The notes under the pieces were generated by a model. That model did no database searches. It was not told the DNA's origin and saw only the letters and a program-made list of their open reading frames with translations. Of a stretch of 32,188 bases of DNA, positions 16,343 through 23,087 are shown piece by piece; position 1 is the first letter of the stretch; every line of letters starts with the position of its first letter. This DNA comes from a virus, in the IMG/VR virus record IMGVR_UViG_3300034061_002414, positions 1 to 32,188 of that record. One strand, written 5' to 3'. The position numbers and the translations under genes are program-made.

Positions 16343-16528
16343 ATGTTAGTTTTGAGCAGGAAAAAGGATGAGTCAATTCGCATTGGAAGCGACATCGTTA
16401 TCACGATTATTGAAATACGCGGGGACAAGGTACGTCTTGGCTTTGCAGCACCCAAGGACGTTTCGATTCATCGTCAGGAAGTTTACGAGAAAATCATTCA
16501 GTTTGCAGAGGAGAAAATCGCATCGTGA
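16343..16528 (+). CDS. csrA: CsrA/RsmA-family RNA-binding regulator (61 aa)
   Basis: ATG 16343 follows GGAG. The protein [18 protein letters not shown] plus [19 protein letters not shown] and [13 protein letters not shown] is typical CsrA, with the LVLSRK start, the RLG strand, the Arg44-region (IHRQEVY) and C-terminal helix intact. CsrA dimers bind GGA in mRNA leaders and control translation or stability. A phage copy could redirect host metabolism or time its own genes; many leaders in this window carry GGA. Its stop overlaps the GTG start of the acetyltransferase. Confidence 0.9.
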   Translation: MLVLSRKKDESIRIGSDIVITIIEIRGDKVRLGFAAPKDVSIHRQEVYEKIIQFAEEKIAS

Positions 16529-17001
16529 ATGTTATCGAAATGGAAACACACATCCGCTGGATGATTCGCTCTGATCTCGATTGCGTCGTGGCGATCGAGA
16601 AGGATGTATTCGATCACCACTGGAGCCGCGAGGAGTTTCTTATCGCACTTCGTCAATCGAACTGCGCTGCAATGGTGGCAGAACGCAACGGCGAAGTTGT
16701 AGGCTACATGGTCTACGAGCTGCATAGAGACAGAATCGAATTGATAAACTTTGCAGTACGTCCTAGATCGCAACGGCTCGGCGTTGGTGCTGCTTTGATC
16801 GAACGATTGAAGTCGAAACTAGACCCGCAGAAACGGAGCAAGATCGTATGCGAACTACGTGAAAGGAACCTTGATGGTCAGCTATTTTTTCGACAGGCTG
16901 GTTTCATTTGTGTCTCGATTCTTCACGGTTGGTATGCTGTCGAAGAAGAGTCCGTTGCGTATCGAATGGAGTTCAATTCAAGAGGAATTCGAAATGGCTA
17001 A
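16525..17001 (+). CDS. RimI-like GNAT acetyltransferase (158 aa)
   Basis: GTGA overlap with csrA; GAGGAG lies 12 bases upstream of the GTG. GNAT pattern: [20 protein letters not shown] (motif start), [33 protein letters not shown] (acetyl-CoA loop R/Q-x-x-G-x-G/A) and REALN-type motif with QLFFRQAGF. Members closest in pattern acetylate protein N-termini (RimI for ribosomal protein S18). The target here is unknown. A csrA-GNAT pair suggests a post-transcriptional or post-translational takeover unit. Confidence 0.8.
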   Translation: MNVIEMETHIRWMIRSDLDCVVAIEKDVFDHHWSREEFLIALRQSNCAAMVAERNGEVVGYMVYELHRDRIELINFAVRPRSQRLGVGAALIERLKSKLDPQKRSKIVCELRERNLDGQLFFRQAGFICVSILHGWYAVEEESVAYRMEFNSRGIRNG

Positions 17002-17293
17002 TCTCTACGTTAAGGTGAAGATCACTTGGTTCTTTCAAACGTCTCCCGCTTCTTTTTCGTTCTATGCCGATCCGAATTGCGATGCATTTACGAGTGGCAG
17101 ATTCGACGATTCGCGAACGCACTACGCGGTGGTGGAGATCGTCGGCAATGAAGCGTTGACTCTATCCAAACTCAAAGCGGATCTGGCGGAAACGTTTCGT
17201 CATCGAGCTGTCGTCTGGGATGTGAAGCCGATTCGAAAGTATGAGTACCTGGAGGGGATCGAAAGGCTGAAGGAAGAGGAGTGCAGGGCGTGA
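16994..17293 (+). CDS. Unknown small protein (99 aa)
   Basis: ATG 16994 sits inside the end of the GNAT gene, with GAGGAA six bases upstream; a longer upstream frame is less likely. Aromatic N-terminus (YVKVKITWFFQTS), polar middle and a charged helix at the end (YEYLEGIERLKEEE). I do not recognise the family. Its stop overlaps the GTG of the next gene, so it is part of the same operon. Confidence 0.6.
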   Translation: MANLYVKVKITWFFQTSPASFSFYADPNCDAFTSGRFDDSRTHYAVVEIVGNEALTLSKLKADLAETFRHRAVVWDVKPIRKYEYLEGIERLKEEECRA

Positions 17294-17658
17294 CAGGAGG
17301 ACAGCAGAAACGTTGTGGACCGAAAAATGGCACAAAGAATCCACGACTCCAAGAAGCTCGCAGGCTACGCAGCAAAGGCAAGACGGACGCTGACCTGCTA
17401 GCACTAGGCTACACACGCAACGAGATCGCACGCAGCTTTGTGCCGAACTCAGTAGCGAAGCATGGGCGATGTAGAGCTAATGGATGTTGGGCGATACTGA
17501 ACGAAGATCGTGTTTGTATGGCTTGCGAGCTTGTAGCAAAGATAAAACGTGAAGGGCTTCAAGAGCCTGAAGTCTACGAACCAGTGAAGAAAGGAAGACC
17601 TCCAATCGTGAGGCCGCTCAACATGGATCATCCCGCAATTATCAGGAGTAAGAATTAA
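17290..17658 (+). CDS. HTH/zinc-finger-like DNA-binding protein (122 aa)
   Basis: GTG 17290 overlaps the previous TGA (GTGA); GTG 17281 is an alternative. The N-terminal half is basic, with KTDADLLALGYTRNEIARSF resembling a helix-turn-helix of resolvase/terminase small subunit type. Cysteines CRANGCW and CMAC at residues about 60-80 look like a zinc site. The C-terminus is GRPP-rich. Function probably DNA binding; target unknown. Confidence 0.55.
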   Translation: MTGGQQKRCGPKNGTKNPRLQEARRLRSKGKTDADLLALGYTRNEIARSFVPNSVAKHGRCRANGCWAILNEDRVCMACELVAKIKREGLQEPEVYEPVKKGRPPIVRPLNMDHPAIIRSKN

Positions 17659-17891
17659 TGAACAGACAAGCACGATTAGAAGGATCGGAGCGATGGACAA
17701 GTTATGGAGCTTCTTCCTTTTTTTACGCGATCAAAGAGGAGGCAATACGTGCTTCGAAACGCAACAGCCTGTGTGAAGCTACATGGGTGATTGAATGCAG
17801 GGACGAAACGGAACCAGAAACAATCGATACGTTTGAAGTTCAAACGTCGATCCACGCTGAAGTTTTGAATCCACGAAAGGGTGATGTATGA
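17658..17891 (+). CDS. Unknown small protein (77 aa)
   Basis: TAATG overlap with the previous gene. Contains SSFFYAIKEEAIRASKRNSL, a helix, then beta strands TWVIECRDETEPETI and FEVQTSIHAEV. The stop overlaps the next ATG (ATGA). No family recognised; likely an operon member with the recombination genes that follow. Confidence 0.6.
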   Translation: MNRQARLEGSERWTSYGASSFFYAIKEEAIRASKRNSLCEATWVIECRDETEPETIDTFEVQTSIHAEVLNPRKGDV

Positions 17892-18256
17892 ATTTGATAG
17901 TACCGGAAAATCTAGACCTGTCGAAGCTGGAAGTAGCCAGCGTCGATCTGAGTCAACAGTATTGGACACCGGAAAAAGTCGGTGAGAAGAGACGCATGTT
18001 TTTCAGTTGCGTCCAGGAACGTATCGTTCTGGATCAGAAGACGGGTGAGGATATCTTGCTTCCTTGTGCGGTGTTTGTCGAGCCGATCGATGGCGAGGTG
18101 AGAACAGTAGTCAACGGTTCAAAGCGGTTGGTTGCGGTGTTTGAGAACAACGAGATTGCACCGAATACTCCTGTGCAGATCACATACAAGGGGAAGAAGA
18201 AGAATCGGACGAACGGCAATATGTCTGATGACTGGTCTGTGGTGACTTTGAAATAA
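17888..18256 (+). CDS. Probable ssDNA-binding/recombination partner protein (122 aa)
   Basis: ATGA overlap with the previous gene and 11 bases before the exonuclease gene. Pattern WTPEKVGEKRRMFFSCV, LLPCAVFVEP, VVNGSKRLVAVFEN and PVQITYKGKKKNRTNG is that of OB-fold-like phage proteins placed beside YqaJ exonucleases, acting like a single-strand-binding or annealing partner. The fold call is by pattern and context. Confidence 0.5.
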   Translation: MNLIVPENLDLSKLEVASVDLSQQYWTPEKVGEKRRMFFSCVQERIVLDQKTGEDILLPCAVFVEPIDGEVRTVVNGSKRLVAVFENNEIAPNTPVQITYKGKKKNRTNGNMSDDWSVVTLK

Positions 18257-18267
18257 GGAGGTGAAGA

Positions 18268-18948
18268 ATGATTGATTTAGAATCAATGAAGGAAGACGTT
18301 GCTATCGTTGATCGAGACGAAGCAGCTCGCGAAGAATGGTTAATGAAACGTGCTGGCAAGATTACTTGTAGTCGCTTCGGTGATCTCATGGGAGAAGGCA
18401 GGGAGAAGGGTGCGGCGTTCACCCAGACGGGTTACAACTACCTTCGTTTGCTGGTAGCTGAGTCGCTTGGTTCGTGGTATTCGATTTCGGCTAGTGCGAC
18501 GAAGTGGGGTACAGAAAACGAACCGTTAGCGATCGACGAATACCGTGCGAGAACTGGCCATGAAGTCGATTCAAGACCGTTCCAGTACTTTCACTACAAC
18601 GCTTGGATTGGTGGAACTCCTGATGGGTTAGTCGGTGAAGACGGGTGTATTGAAGTCAAATGTCCCTACGATCCAAGCGTGCACATCAAGACGCTACTTG
18701 GCCGAGAAGTGCCAAAGGAATACGACTGGCAGACGGTGGGGCATCTGTTAGTGACTGGCCGCAAGTGGTGCGACTTTGTTAGCTATGATCCTAGGATGCA
18801 AGCACCGCAAAACTTAGTCGTGATTCGTGTCGAACGGAGCGAGCCGAGGATTGAGTTTTTGAAGTCTAGATTAATGCTGGCTATAACCGTGCTGGATGAG
18901 ATGTTCGTTGCAGCCACGAAACAAGCCGAGGGCGTCGGAGCGTCTTGA
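18268..18948 (+). CDS. YqaJ-type viral recombinase exonuclease (226 aa)
   Basis: Start follows the perfect Shine-Dalgarno AAGGAGGTG. Motifs of the lambda exonuclease/YqaJ family: KITCSRFGDLMG, ATKWGTENEPLAIDEYRART (Glu of the G-x-x-x-E motif), WIGGTPDGLVGEDGCIEVKC (Asp and Glu-x-Lys catalytic core). The enzyme degrades the 5' strand of duplex DNA for annealing recombination. The preceding small gene likely supplies the annealing partner. Overall length of 226 is typical for this family. Confidence 0.85.
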   Translation: MIDLESMKEDVAIVDRDEAAREEWLMKRAGKITCSRFGDLMGEGREKGAAFTQTGYNYLRLLVAESLGSWYSISASATKWGTENEPLAIDEYRARTGHEVDSRPFQYFHYNAWIGGTPDGLVGEDGCIEVKCPYDPSVHIKTLLGREVPKEYDWQTVGHLLVTGRKWCDFVSYDPRMQAPQNLVVIRVERSEPRIEFLKSRLMLAITVLDEMFVAATKQAEGVGAS

Positions 18949-19048
18949 AACGGGACGCGAAACGCTGGTGAGCACTAGAGCCGCAGGTCTTCATTGCCGC
19001 AATCGGTGCAGCAGGGAGGCTGTATCTCAGAGGAAGAGCCGTCCCTGC
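18940..19048 (+). ncRNA. Structured non-coding segment after the exonuclease gene
   Basis: Two hairpins: GCGTC/GACGC at 18940-18958 spanning the TGA stop, and a strong one at 19011-19048 in which GCAGGGA pairs with TCCCTGC (7 bp) and GGCT with AGCC inside. Neither has a T tract. They precede the tRNA-like element. This could be a processed small RNA or a barrier at the end of the early operon. Confidence 0.35.
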
Positions 19049-19051
19049 AAT

Positions 19052-19126
19052 GGAGCGTGATTGGATCTCGGCACATAGAGGGCTGCAAGCTCCGTTGCCG
19101 ATTGGGTTCGATTCCCAACCGCTCGC
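19052..19126 (+). tRNA. Degenerate tRNA-like element
   Basis: The T arm is perfect (TTGGG-TTCGATT-CCCAA, 19102-19118) and is directly followed by CCGCTCG. GAGCG near 19053 pairs with CGCTC over five positions, giving a tRNA-size (75 nt) frame. A loop CTGCAAG (19083-19089) would show GCA (Cys), but its stem is only three pairs and the D arm is misplaced. Probably a remnant. It ends six bases before the first attC-like site. Confidence 0.3.
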
Positions 19127-19130
19127 TTGG

Positions 19131-19219
19131 TACGAACACCCAGGATAACCCAGTGCGAGGAGGAAAGTAACAATGGCAGAAGGCACTAACGAGCACTTGG
19201 GTTTATCCGATTGTTCGTC
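19131..19219 (+). repeat. attC-like site 1
   Basis: Inverse core AAC at 19135-19137, core GTT at 19213-19215. Arms AACACCCAGGATAACCCAG and CACTTGGGTTTATCCGATTG are complementary except for two extra bases on the 3' arm. The loop carries GAGGAGG and the ATG (19173) of the next gene. Confidence 0.7.
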
Positions 19220-19439
19220 GGCTTTTACCTACGATGAGGTCATGGCATTGATTCGTCGAAAGCAAAAGTTTTTCGAGGACAGGTGGAAGCGAGCCAACAG
19301 CGAAACAGAAGACATGTTTATGGGAATGCACGCTGCATGTGGGTTTTTCATTGCAGAGTTTGCGGCGTTAGCCTCTGAGAAACAGAAGAAGCGGCTTACG
19401 GAAAAAGGAATTTTGAGGGAGCAACCGCCGCAGTCGTGA
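19173..19439 (+). CDS. Cassette protein starting inside attC-like site 1 (88 aa)
   Basis: ATG 19173 lies in the loop of the attC-like site behind GAGGAGGAAAGTAACA; the first 13 codons are encoded by the site and the frame continues through the GTT core. The rest is helical (AYDEVMALIRRKQKFFEDRW-type, with SETEDMFMGMHAACGFFIAE). No family recognised. The cassette's own GTTCGTCGG start has no matching inverse core downstream, so its end may be altered. Confidence 0.55.
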   Translation: MAEGTNEHLGLSDCSSAFTYDEVMALIRRKQKFFEDRWKRANSETEDMFMGMHAACGFFIAEFAALASEKQKKRLTEKGILREQPPQS

Positions 19440-19465
19440 TGCGGCACAACGGTTGGAGGTGTTGG

Positions 19466-19513
19466 ATGAAACGCTGGTATCCGTTACGACAGGCTCTGCC
19501 AGCGATTTTTTAG
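19466..19513 (+). promoter_or_regulatory. Fifteen-codon leader ORF overlapping a terminator-like hairpin
   Basis: ATG 19466 has GGAGGTG just upstream and codes MKRWYPLRQALPAIF. Its codons contain CGCTGG (19472-19477) and CCAGCG (19499-19504), which form a stem followed by A and six T residues (19506-19511). Translating the short ORF would disrupt the stem, so this could be an attenuator ahead of the gene at 19581; the stem loop is long (21 nt), so a plain weak terminator is possible. Confidence 0.4.
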
Positions 19514-19580
19514 TACGGCTAACGTCAGCGATAACCCTGCGACGGGTGTCAAATCGTAAACGAAGAAATGGACAAACAAT

Positions 19581-19895
19581 ATGAACGCAATACAAGAAGC
19601 AATCGAGACAGTTAAGCAATGGCAATCTAGAGATCCACAAATCCAATTCCTGGACGGTCACAGCATGAGTGGAGCCGAAGCATGGCGTGCATGCCTGCGT
19701 AAGGTTCGCGACATGCTGGAGAGCGTTTGCAGAAATCATTGCATCGCAGAACTAGCAAAGGCAATGGACGACATGGCAGACACTATGGACGACCTGCACG
19801 ACGAACTAGACGACTACGACAAAGGATCTGGCAAAAGTCGACAACTGTATTTGTTGCTGCGGACAATGCACGAGACGTTGAGCAAGTCCGCATAA
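19581..19895 (+). CDS. Helical acidic cassette protein (104 aa)
   Basis: Helix-rich: AIQEAIETVKQWQSRD, EAWRACLRKVRDMLES, then a strongly acidic AMDDMADTMDDLHDELDDYD segment that could be coiled coil or a DNA mimic. A weak ribosome site only. The stop codon TAA overlaps the inverse core of attC-like site 2. No family recognised; an anti-host (DNA-mimic) role is conceivable but unproven. Confidence 0.6.
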   Translation: MNAIQEAIETVKQWQSRDPQIQFLDGHSMSGAEAWRACLRKVRDMLESVCRNHCIAELAKAMDDMADTMDDLHDELDDYDKGSGKSRQLYLLLRTMHETLSKSA

Positions 19896-19982
19896 CGCTA
19901 CCGATAATCGAGCCCGAAAGGAAAAACTATGACTAAACTAGAAAACTCCGATGAGGGCTTCGATTCATCGGATTGTTCGTCG
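19890..19982 (+). repeat. attC-like site 2
   Basis: AAC 19894-19896, GTT 19975-19977. Arms AACGCTACCGATAATCGAG and CTTCGATTCATCGGATTGTT pair with the same two unpaired bases. Loop contains AAAGGAAAAACTATG, supplying the start of the next gene. Confidence 0.75.
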
Positions 19983-20261
19983 TCCTCTCCGCTGGAAGTG
20001 TTGATCGACACAGGCGGCGAGGATGTTCACCATCCATATTCAGCGTTTAACCAGGGGTTCGACGCGCAGGCAAAAGGATACCCGAAAAGCTGCAACCCGT
20101 ATGCACCCAGTGCGAAGTCGGAACGGTTTGGGGAATCATGGTGGTGGGATCTCGGATGGGATGAAGCAAAAGACCAAGACGGATTGATCGATTACGGCAG
20201 CAACGCCGGTATTCGTTGCGACACAGACGATGGGCCATGCGCTTGTGGTGCGTGGCATTAG
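19929..20261 (+). CDS. Ribosome modulation factor-like cassette protein (110 aa)
   Basis: Starts at the ATG inside attC-like site 2 and reads through its core. The central part aligns by eye with ribosome modulation factor: AFNQGFDAQAKGYPKSCNPY, then ESWWWDLGWDEA, the counterpart of the RMF A-x-x-x-G-Y..CPY..WLGGW-x-EA signature. RMF dimerises 70S ribosomes into inactive 100S particles. A cassette-borne RMF homologue could shut down or protect ribosomes during infection. The protein is longer than RMF (about 55 residues) at both ends; the C-terminus has CACGAWH. Confidence 0.6.
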   Translation: MTKLENSDEGFDSSDCSSSSPLEVLIDTGGEDVHHPYSAFNQGFDAQAKGYPKSCNPYAPSAKSERFGESWWWDLGWDEAKDQDGLIDYGSNAGIRCDTDDGPCACGAWH

Positions 20262-20265
20262 GTAC

Positions 20266-20350
20266 GGCGAACGCTCGGATTCACCGAGAGGAAAAAGGTA
20301 AACACGATGAGCGAGACGAATGAGGCTTCGGTGGAATCCGTTGTTCACAC
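20266..20350 (+). repeat. attC-like site 3
   Basis: AAC 20270-20272, GTT 20343-20345. Arms AACGCTCGGATTCACCGAG and CTTCGGTGGAATCCGTTGTT; two extra bases on the 3' arm as in the others. Loop carries GAGGAAAAAGG and ATG 20307. Confidence 0.75.
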
Positions 20351-20630
20351 GCCTGGACCGTGGAAACGCTACGAAGGGTACGGAGTTGATTTTCGTCGGC
20401 CCGTTATAACAGATGCTATACCGGATCGCGACGGACAGTGCTTTGCGAACTGCATTTGCTACGTCGCAACGACAAATGGAGATTGGGACGCGAACGCAAA
20501 ACTAATTGCGGCCGCACCTGATTTGCTTGAGGCGTTGATCTATATGCGGCGAACGATGTACAGCGACACATCAGAGGAAAGCATCAAAGCAGACGCAGCC
20601 ATTGCCAAAGCGTTAGGCAAGGTCGTGTGA
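20307..20630 (+). CDS. Phage protein of the HTPGPW...LLEAL family (107 aa)
   Basis: Starts in attC-like site 3. HTPGPWKRYEGY and DANAKLIAAAPDLLEALIYM mark a widely distributed phage-associated protein family with no assigned function. The stop TGA overlaps the inverse core of site 4 (GTGTGAAC), exactly complementary to its cassette start GTTCACAC. Confidence 0.65.
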   Translation: MSETNEASVESVVHTPGPWKRYEGYGVDFRRPVITDAIPDRDGQCFANCICYVATTNGDWDANAKLIAAAPDLLEALIYMRRTMYSDTSEESIKADAAIAKALGKVV

Positions 20631-20716
20631 ACGCTTTGATTCAGGAAGCCGCAACCGCTACTGCTTCCACTGCGAATCGATTCGATAGCGGCTTTCCTGC
20701 AATCAATTGTTAGGGC
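20625..20716 (+). repeat. attC-like site 4
   Basis: Inverse core GTGTGAAC, core GTTAGGGC. Arms AACGCTTTGATTCAGGAAG and CTTTCCTGCAATCAATTGTT, then GCCGC/GCGGC stem. Loop without start codon. Best match to canonical attC length (about 90 bp). Confidence 0.8.
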
Positions 20717-20722
20717 TTTGCG

Positions 20723-21007
20723 ATGAAGTTGACGTTGACCGAAGATGAAAAAAGACAAGTACAGGATTGTGTTCGCCGCGTCCTCACAGGTGAGAAGAAA
20801 TGGGATGCACCAGAATTGCATTTTCCATCAATGGCGATCATTCGGGCAGTTGCCGAAATAGACGGAATTGTTGACACAGAAGACTTTCGCACTAACGGTT
20901 GGCAGTGGGACTGGTGGCAAGATTTTGAGTTTAAAGGAACGCGATTCACGTTGAGCGGATCAGGTGCGTATGGTGGTCATGCGTTTTTCGTCGCAGATGA
21001 GCAATAG
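20723..21007 (+). CDS. Unknown cassette protein (94 aa)
   Basis: ATG is 14 bases after the core GTT and lacks a clear Shine-Dalgarno. Helical start (TLTEDEKRQVQDCVRRVLTG), then WDAPELHF, a WQWDWWQDF aromatic patch and a Gly-rich end (SGSGAYGGHAFFV). No family recognised. The cassette ends in GCCCTAAC, complement of its core. Confidence 0.6.
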   Translation: MKLTLTEDEKRQVQDCVRRVLTGEKKWDAPELHFPSMAIIRAVAEIDGIVDTEDFRTNGWQWDWWQDFEFKGTRFTLSGSGAYGGHAFFVADEQ

Positions 21008-21010
21008 CCC

Positions 21011-21038
21011 TAACAAATAATCTATTGAGTTCCATATA
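21011..21038 (+). repeat. 28-bp exact repeat, copy 1
   Basis: Begins TAACAAATAATCTATTGAG and ends TTCCATATA. Identical to 23408-23435. Both copies start at the inverse core of a cassette, right after the bases complementary to that cassette's own start. In this copy AAC recurs at its end and leads into attC-like site 5. Confidence 0.85.
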
Positions 21039-21125
21039 ACGCTTTGATTCATCGAGTCCCCGCTCGGTGATTAACCATCAATAAACGCGTCGACGGGGAC
21101 TTCGATGCAATCAATTGTTATCGGG
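21034..21125 (+). repeat. attC-like site 5
   Basis: AAC 21038-21040, GTT 21117-21119. Arms AACGCTTTGATTCATCGAG and CTTCGATGCAATCAATTGTT, then TCCCCG/CGGGGA. Core GTTATCGGG is matched by CCCGATAAC at the end of its cassette. Confidence 0.8.
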
Positions 21126-21132
21126 CTTTAGT

Positions 21133-21351
21133 ATGTTTCAGAATATGGTCAGAGTCCCAAAGAAGTTTGAACAGATGTTGATAGACAGCGCAGAGCAGGA
21201 ACTAGGGACGCCGTGCTCAAATGTGGAAATAGCAGAAGCCCTACACGTTGCGAGTCTGTGGGCACCAGACAATCAGGTGGTAAAGGTGATTCGAAGATTG
21301 GCATTTGAGCGAGACAAATTACGGGAGCATTCCGAGAAAACGACAGAATAA
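21133..21351 (+). CDS. Unknown cassette protein (72 aa)
   Basis: ATG 21133 is 16 bases after the core GTT; ATG 21145 is an alternative start. MVRVPKKFEQMLIDSAEQEL then a helix with VAEALHVASLW-type pattern (actual: EIAEALHVASLWAPD) and a basic, charged C-terminus. I do not recognise it. The TAA stop lies inside a short inverted repeat. Confidence 0.5.
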   Translation: MFQNMVRVPKKFEQMLIDSAEQELGTPCSNVEIAEALHVASLWAPDNQVVKVIRRLAFERDKLREHSEKTTE

Positions 21352-21360
21352 AATATTCTG
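21344..21360 (+). terminator. Short inverted repeat at gene end
   Basis: CAGAATA-AAA-TATTCTG followed by GATTATTTTGATTT. A weak terminator or operator separating the 72-residue gene from the promoter at 21380. Confidence 0.35.
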
Positions 21361-21379
21361 GATTATTTTGATTTAGGTA

Positions 21380-21407
21380 TTGCCGCAATCAAGACCGATG
21401 ATATACT
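21380..21407 (+). promoter_or_regulatory. Promoter TTGCCG-16-TATACT inside a cassette
   Basis: -35 TTGCCG (21380-21385), -10 TATACT (21402-21407). Expected start near 21414, giving a 50-base leader to ATG 21466. A cassette-internal promoter for two overlapping small genes. Confidence 0.55.
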
Positions 21408-21465
21408 TTAGGCATGGCAAGCGAATGACGCGGGCCAAAACGAAACCTAAACCGGAGACAAGAAA

Positions 21466-21645
21466 ATGACGTTCACAAAAGGCCAAATCGTTAAAGGCAA
21501 AGTTGCTGGCAAGTTTGTTGTAGTAAAGTGCGAGTTCAGCAAAGTTCACAACAGCGAAGTGGTAACGGTAAATCAAATCAGTCCAGAAGGATTGGTTTCG
21601 CGAAGCAAGATGAAGTTTCCAGTAGATGTTCTGGTGGCAGAATGA
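21466..21645 (+). CDS. Small beta-rich cassette protein (59 aa)
   Basis: GGAGACAAGAAA precedes the ATG. MTFTKGQIVKGKVAGKFVVV then KCEFSKVHNSEVVTVNQI and KMKFPVDVLVAE read like a small SH3-like beta-barrel. ATGA overlap with the next gene. No named family. Confidence 0.65.
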   Translation: MTFTKGQIVKGKVAGKFVVVKCEFSKVHNSEVVTVNQISPEGLVSRSKMKFPVDVLVAE

Positions 21646-21830
21646 ACCACGGTGGAAAACGAGACAACGCGGGGCGAAAGCCCCGCGAAGATGGCAAAGG
21701 GCGAACCGTCCCGAAGTCAATCAAGGTTAGCCAAGAGGTAGCAGATTACCTTGCGGAAAACGGAACGGGTCTGATTGAAGATGCGATCCGCAAAACCAAG
21801 GCGTTCAAGGATTGGTCTAAGTCCCGATAA
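21642..21830 (+). CDS. Small GGKR-x-AGRKP-type DNA-binding protein (62 aa)
   Basis: ATG 21642 overlaps the previous TGA. Begins MNHGGKRDNAGRKPREDG, the basic GG-R-x-GAGR-P motif seen in small phage DNA-binding proteins and terminase small-subunit relatives; then KSIKVSQEVADYLAENGTGL resembles a ribbon-helix-helix. Likely a regulator of its own cassette. Its TAA overlaps the inverse core of site 6. Confidence 0.6.
   Translation: MNHGGKRDNAGRKPREDGKGRTVPKSIKVSQEVADYLAENGTGLIEDAIRKTKAFKDWSKSR
21668..21687 (+). promoter_or_regulatory. Perfect 8-bp hairpin with GAAA tetraloop in coding sequence
   Basis: CGCGGGGC-GAAA-GCCCCGCG, within codons for NAGRKPRE, 26 bases after the start of the 62-residue gene. 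A GNRA-capped stem of this strength would stall ribosomes or serve as an RNase or protein binding site. Confidence 0.6.
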
Positions 21831-21917
21831 CGCTTGGGATCATCGAGCCCCAAAGGAAAAACTATGAACAATCAAACGGACGTTGCAGGGGCTTCGATGC
21901 ATCCCATTGTTACCCAT
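21823..21917 (+). repeat. attC-like site 6
   Basis: Inverse core CCCGATAAC, core GTTACCCAT. Arms AACGCTTGGGATCATCGAG and CTTCGATGCATCCCATTGTT. Loop contains AAAGGAAAAACTATG (ATG 21864), identical to the site 2 signal. Confidence 0.8.
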
Positions 21918-22415
21918 CTTTTCCCCGAAATGGCATTAGACGTGGAGGAGGAAAGCGATGTTGTGTTTACACCGATTGACGTTGCCAAGGATGTCGTCCA
22001 ATGGTTCCAGCCATACGGAAAGGTTCTCGATCCATGCAAGGGCAATGGAGCATTTCTGCAGTTCATGCCTGGTGCGGATTGGTGCGAGATTCGAGAAGGT
22101 CGCGATTTTTTCGCGTGGACGGAACAAGTCGATTGGATTGTGAGCAATCCACCATACTCGATTTTCAGCAAGTTCATGCGGCACTCGATGACGGTCGCAA
22201 GGAACATCGTGTACGTCATTCCAGTCAACAAGGTTTACAACTCGGATCGAACGATGCGAGAGATATGGGATTGGGGAGGCGTGCCAGAGATTCACGTAAT
22301 CGGGCCGGGAGCGGCATTGAAGTTTCCAATCGGTTTTTGCATCGGTGCGGTGCATTTCCAAAGAGGCTACAGAGGATCCACACAAGTGACATTTCGCGAA
22401 AGAGAGAAGCCATGA
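21864..22415 (+). CDS. Adenine-specific DNA methyltransferase-like cassette protein (183 aa)
   Basis: Begins in attC-like site 6; the first 15 codons belong to the site. Motif I-like DVVQWFQPYGKVLDPCKGNG and motif IV VDWIVSNPPYSIF mark an N6-adenine methyltransferase of the short phage type. Target recognition domain is minimal. Such enzymes mark phage DNA against restriction. ATGA overlap at its end with a 58-residue gene. Confidence 0.8.
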   Translation: MNNQTDVAGASMHPIVTHLFPEMALDVEEESDVVFTPIDVAKDVVQWFQPYGKVLDPCKGNGAFLQFMPGADWCEIREGRDFFAWTEQVDWIVSNPPYSIFSKFMRHSMTVARNIVYVIPVNKVYNSDRTMREIWDWGGVPEIHVIGPGAALKFPIGFCIGAVHFQRGYRGSTQVTFREREKP

Positions 22416-22588
22416 ACGAGGATTTAACGAAAGCAACGCATTCGATGATGTTTGCGGTGGGAAGTCTGCAGGACGCCCTGAAGCGTGCCAACCCAGTCGA
22501 GGCACTATTGCTGTTGGATCTGATCGAAACGGCGGCAAAAGTCCAGCAACGTATCGAATCGCTGGCGGCGGCGATCGAGTCCAAGTAA
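22412..22588 (+). CDS. Small helical protein (58 aa)
   Basis: ATGA overlap with the methyltransferase. A single long helix-rich chain: MMFAVGSLQDALKRANPVEA then LLLLDLIETAAKVQQRIESL. Possible coiled coil or small partner of the methyltransferase. No family recognised. Confidence 0.6.
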   Translation: MNEDLTKATHSMMFAVGSLQDALKRANPVEALLLLDLIETAAKVQQRIESLAAAIESK

Positions 22589-22590
22589 GT

Positions 22591-22685
22591 ATGGGTAACG
22601 ACTAAATTCATCGAGTGGCCGCGATGAACTAACCATTAAAGAAAACGCATGTCGGCCACTTCGATGCAATTTTTTGTTCGTCGTC
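22591..22685 (+). repeat. attC-like site 7
   Basis: Inverse core ATGGGTAAC, core GTTCGTCG. Arms AACGACTAAATTCATCGAG and CTTCGATGCAATTTTTTGTT, stem TGGCC/GGCCA. Loop contains CTAACCATTAAAGAAAACG as in sites 5, 8 and 9. Confidence 0.75.
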
Positions 22686-22699
22686 CTTTGGAGATAAAC

Positions 22700-22987
22700 G
22701 TGAGCGCAGAAGATTGCATTTTATACCGCAAGATCGGTAATGATTGGTGCGTCCTCGGATACGGTTTTACATTCGCGGAAGCGGAGTTAGGAGATTACGA
22801 ATTTCGAAAAGCGTCAACAGTTGTCAAGTTCGAGGAATTGTTTACGCATCTCGAAAGGCTCAATGCTAAATACGTCACAGAGTTTGGCATTTGCTACGCT
22901 GGCGAGTTCATTTCGGATGTTCCGCCAGAAGTGCCGCAAGAGCATCGCGTCTTGTGTTGCATCCCTGATAGTGAACGTGACGATTAG
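22700..22987 (+). CDS. Unknown cassette protein (95 aa)
   Basis: GTG 22700 has GGAG six bases before it and is preferred over the in-frame ATG 22649 inside the attC-like site. Predicted alternating strands and helices: AEDCILYRKIGNDWCVLGYG, EELFTHLERLNAKYVTEFGI. Three cysteines. No family recognised. Cassette ends CGACGAAC. Confidence 0.6.
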   Translation: MSAEDCILYRKIGNDWCVLGYGFTFAEAELGDYEFRKASTVVKFEELFTHLERLNAKYVTEFGICYAGEFISDVPPEVPQEHRVLCCIPDSERDD

Positions 22988-22989
22988 GT

Positions 22990-23087
22990 ACGACGAACGA
23001 CACACATCACCGAGTCCCCGCCGGTGATGCAACCATTTCCAAAACATGCGTTGTCGGGGACTTCGGTGCATGTGATTGTTATTTGTC
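22990..23087 (+). repeat. attC-like site 8
   Basis: Inverse core CGACGAAC, core GTTATTTGTC. Arms AACGACACACATCACCGAG and CTTCGGTGCATGTGATTGTT, stem TCCCCG/CGGGGA. Loop of the CAACCAT-AAAACATGCG type. Confidence 0.75.
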
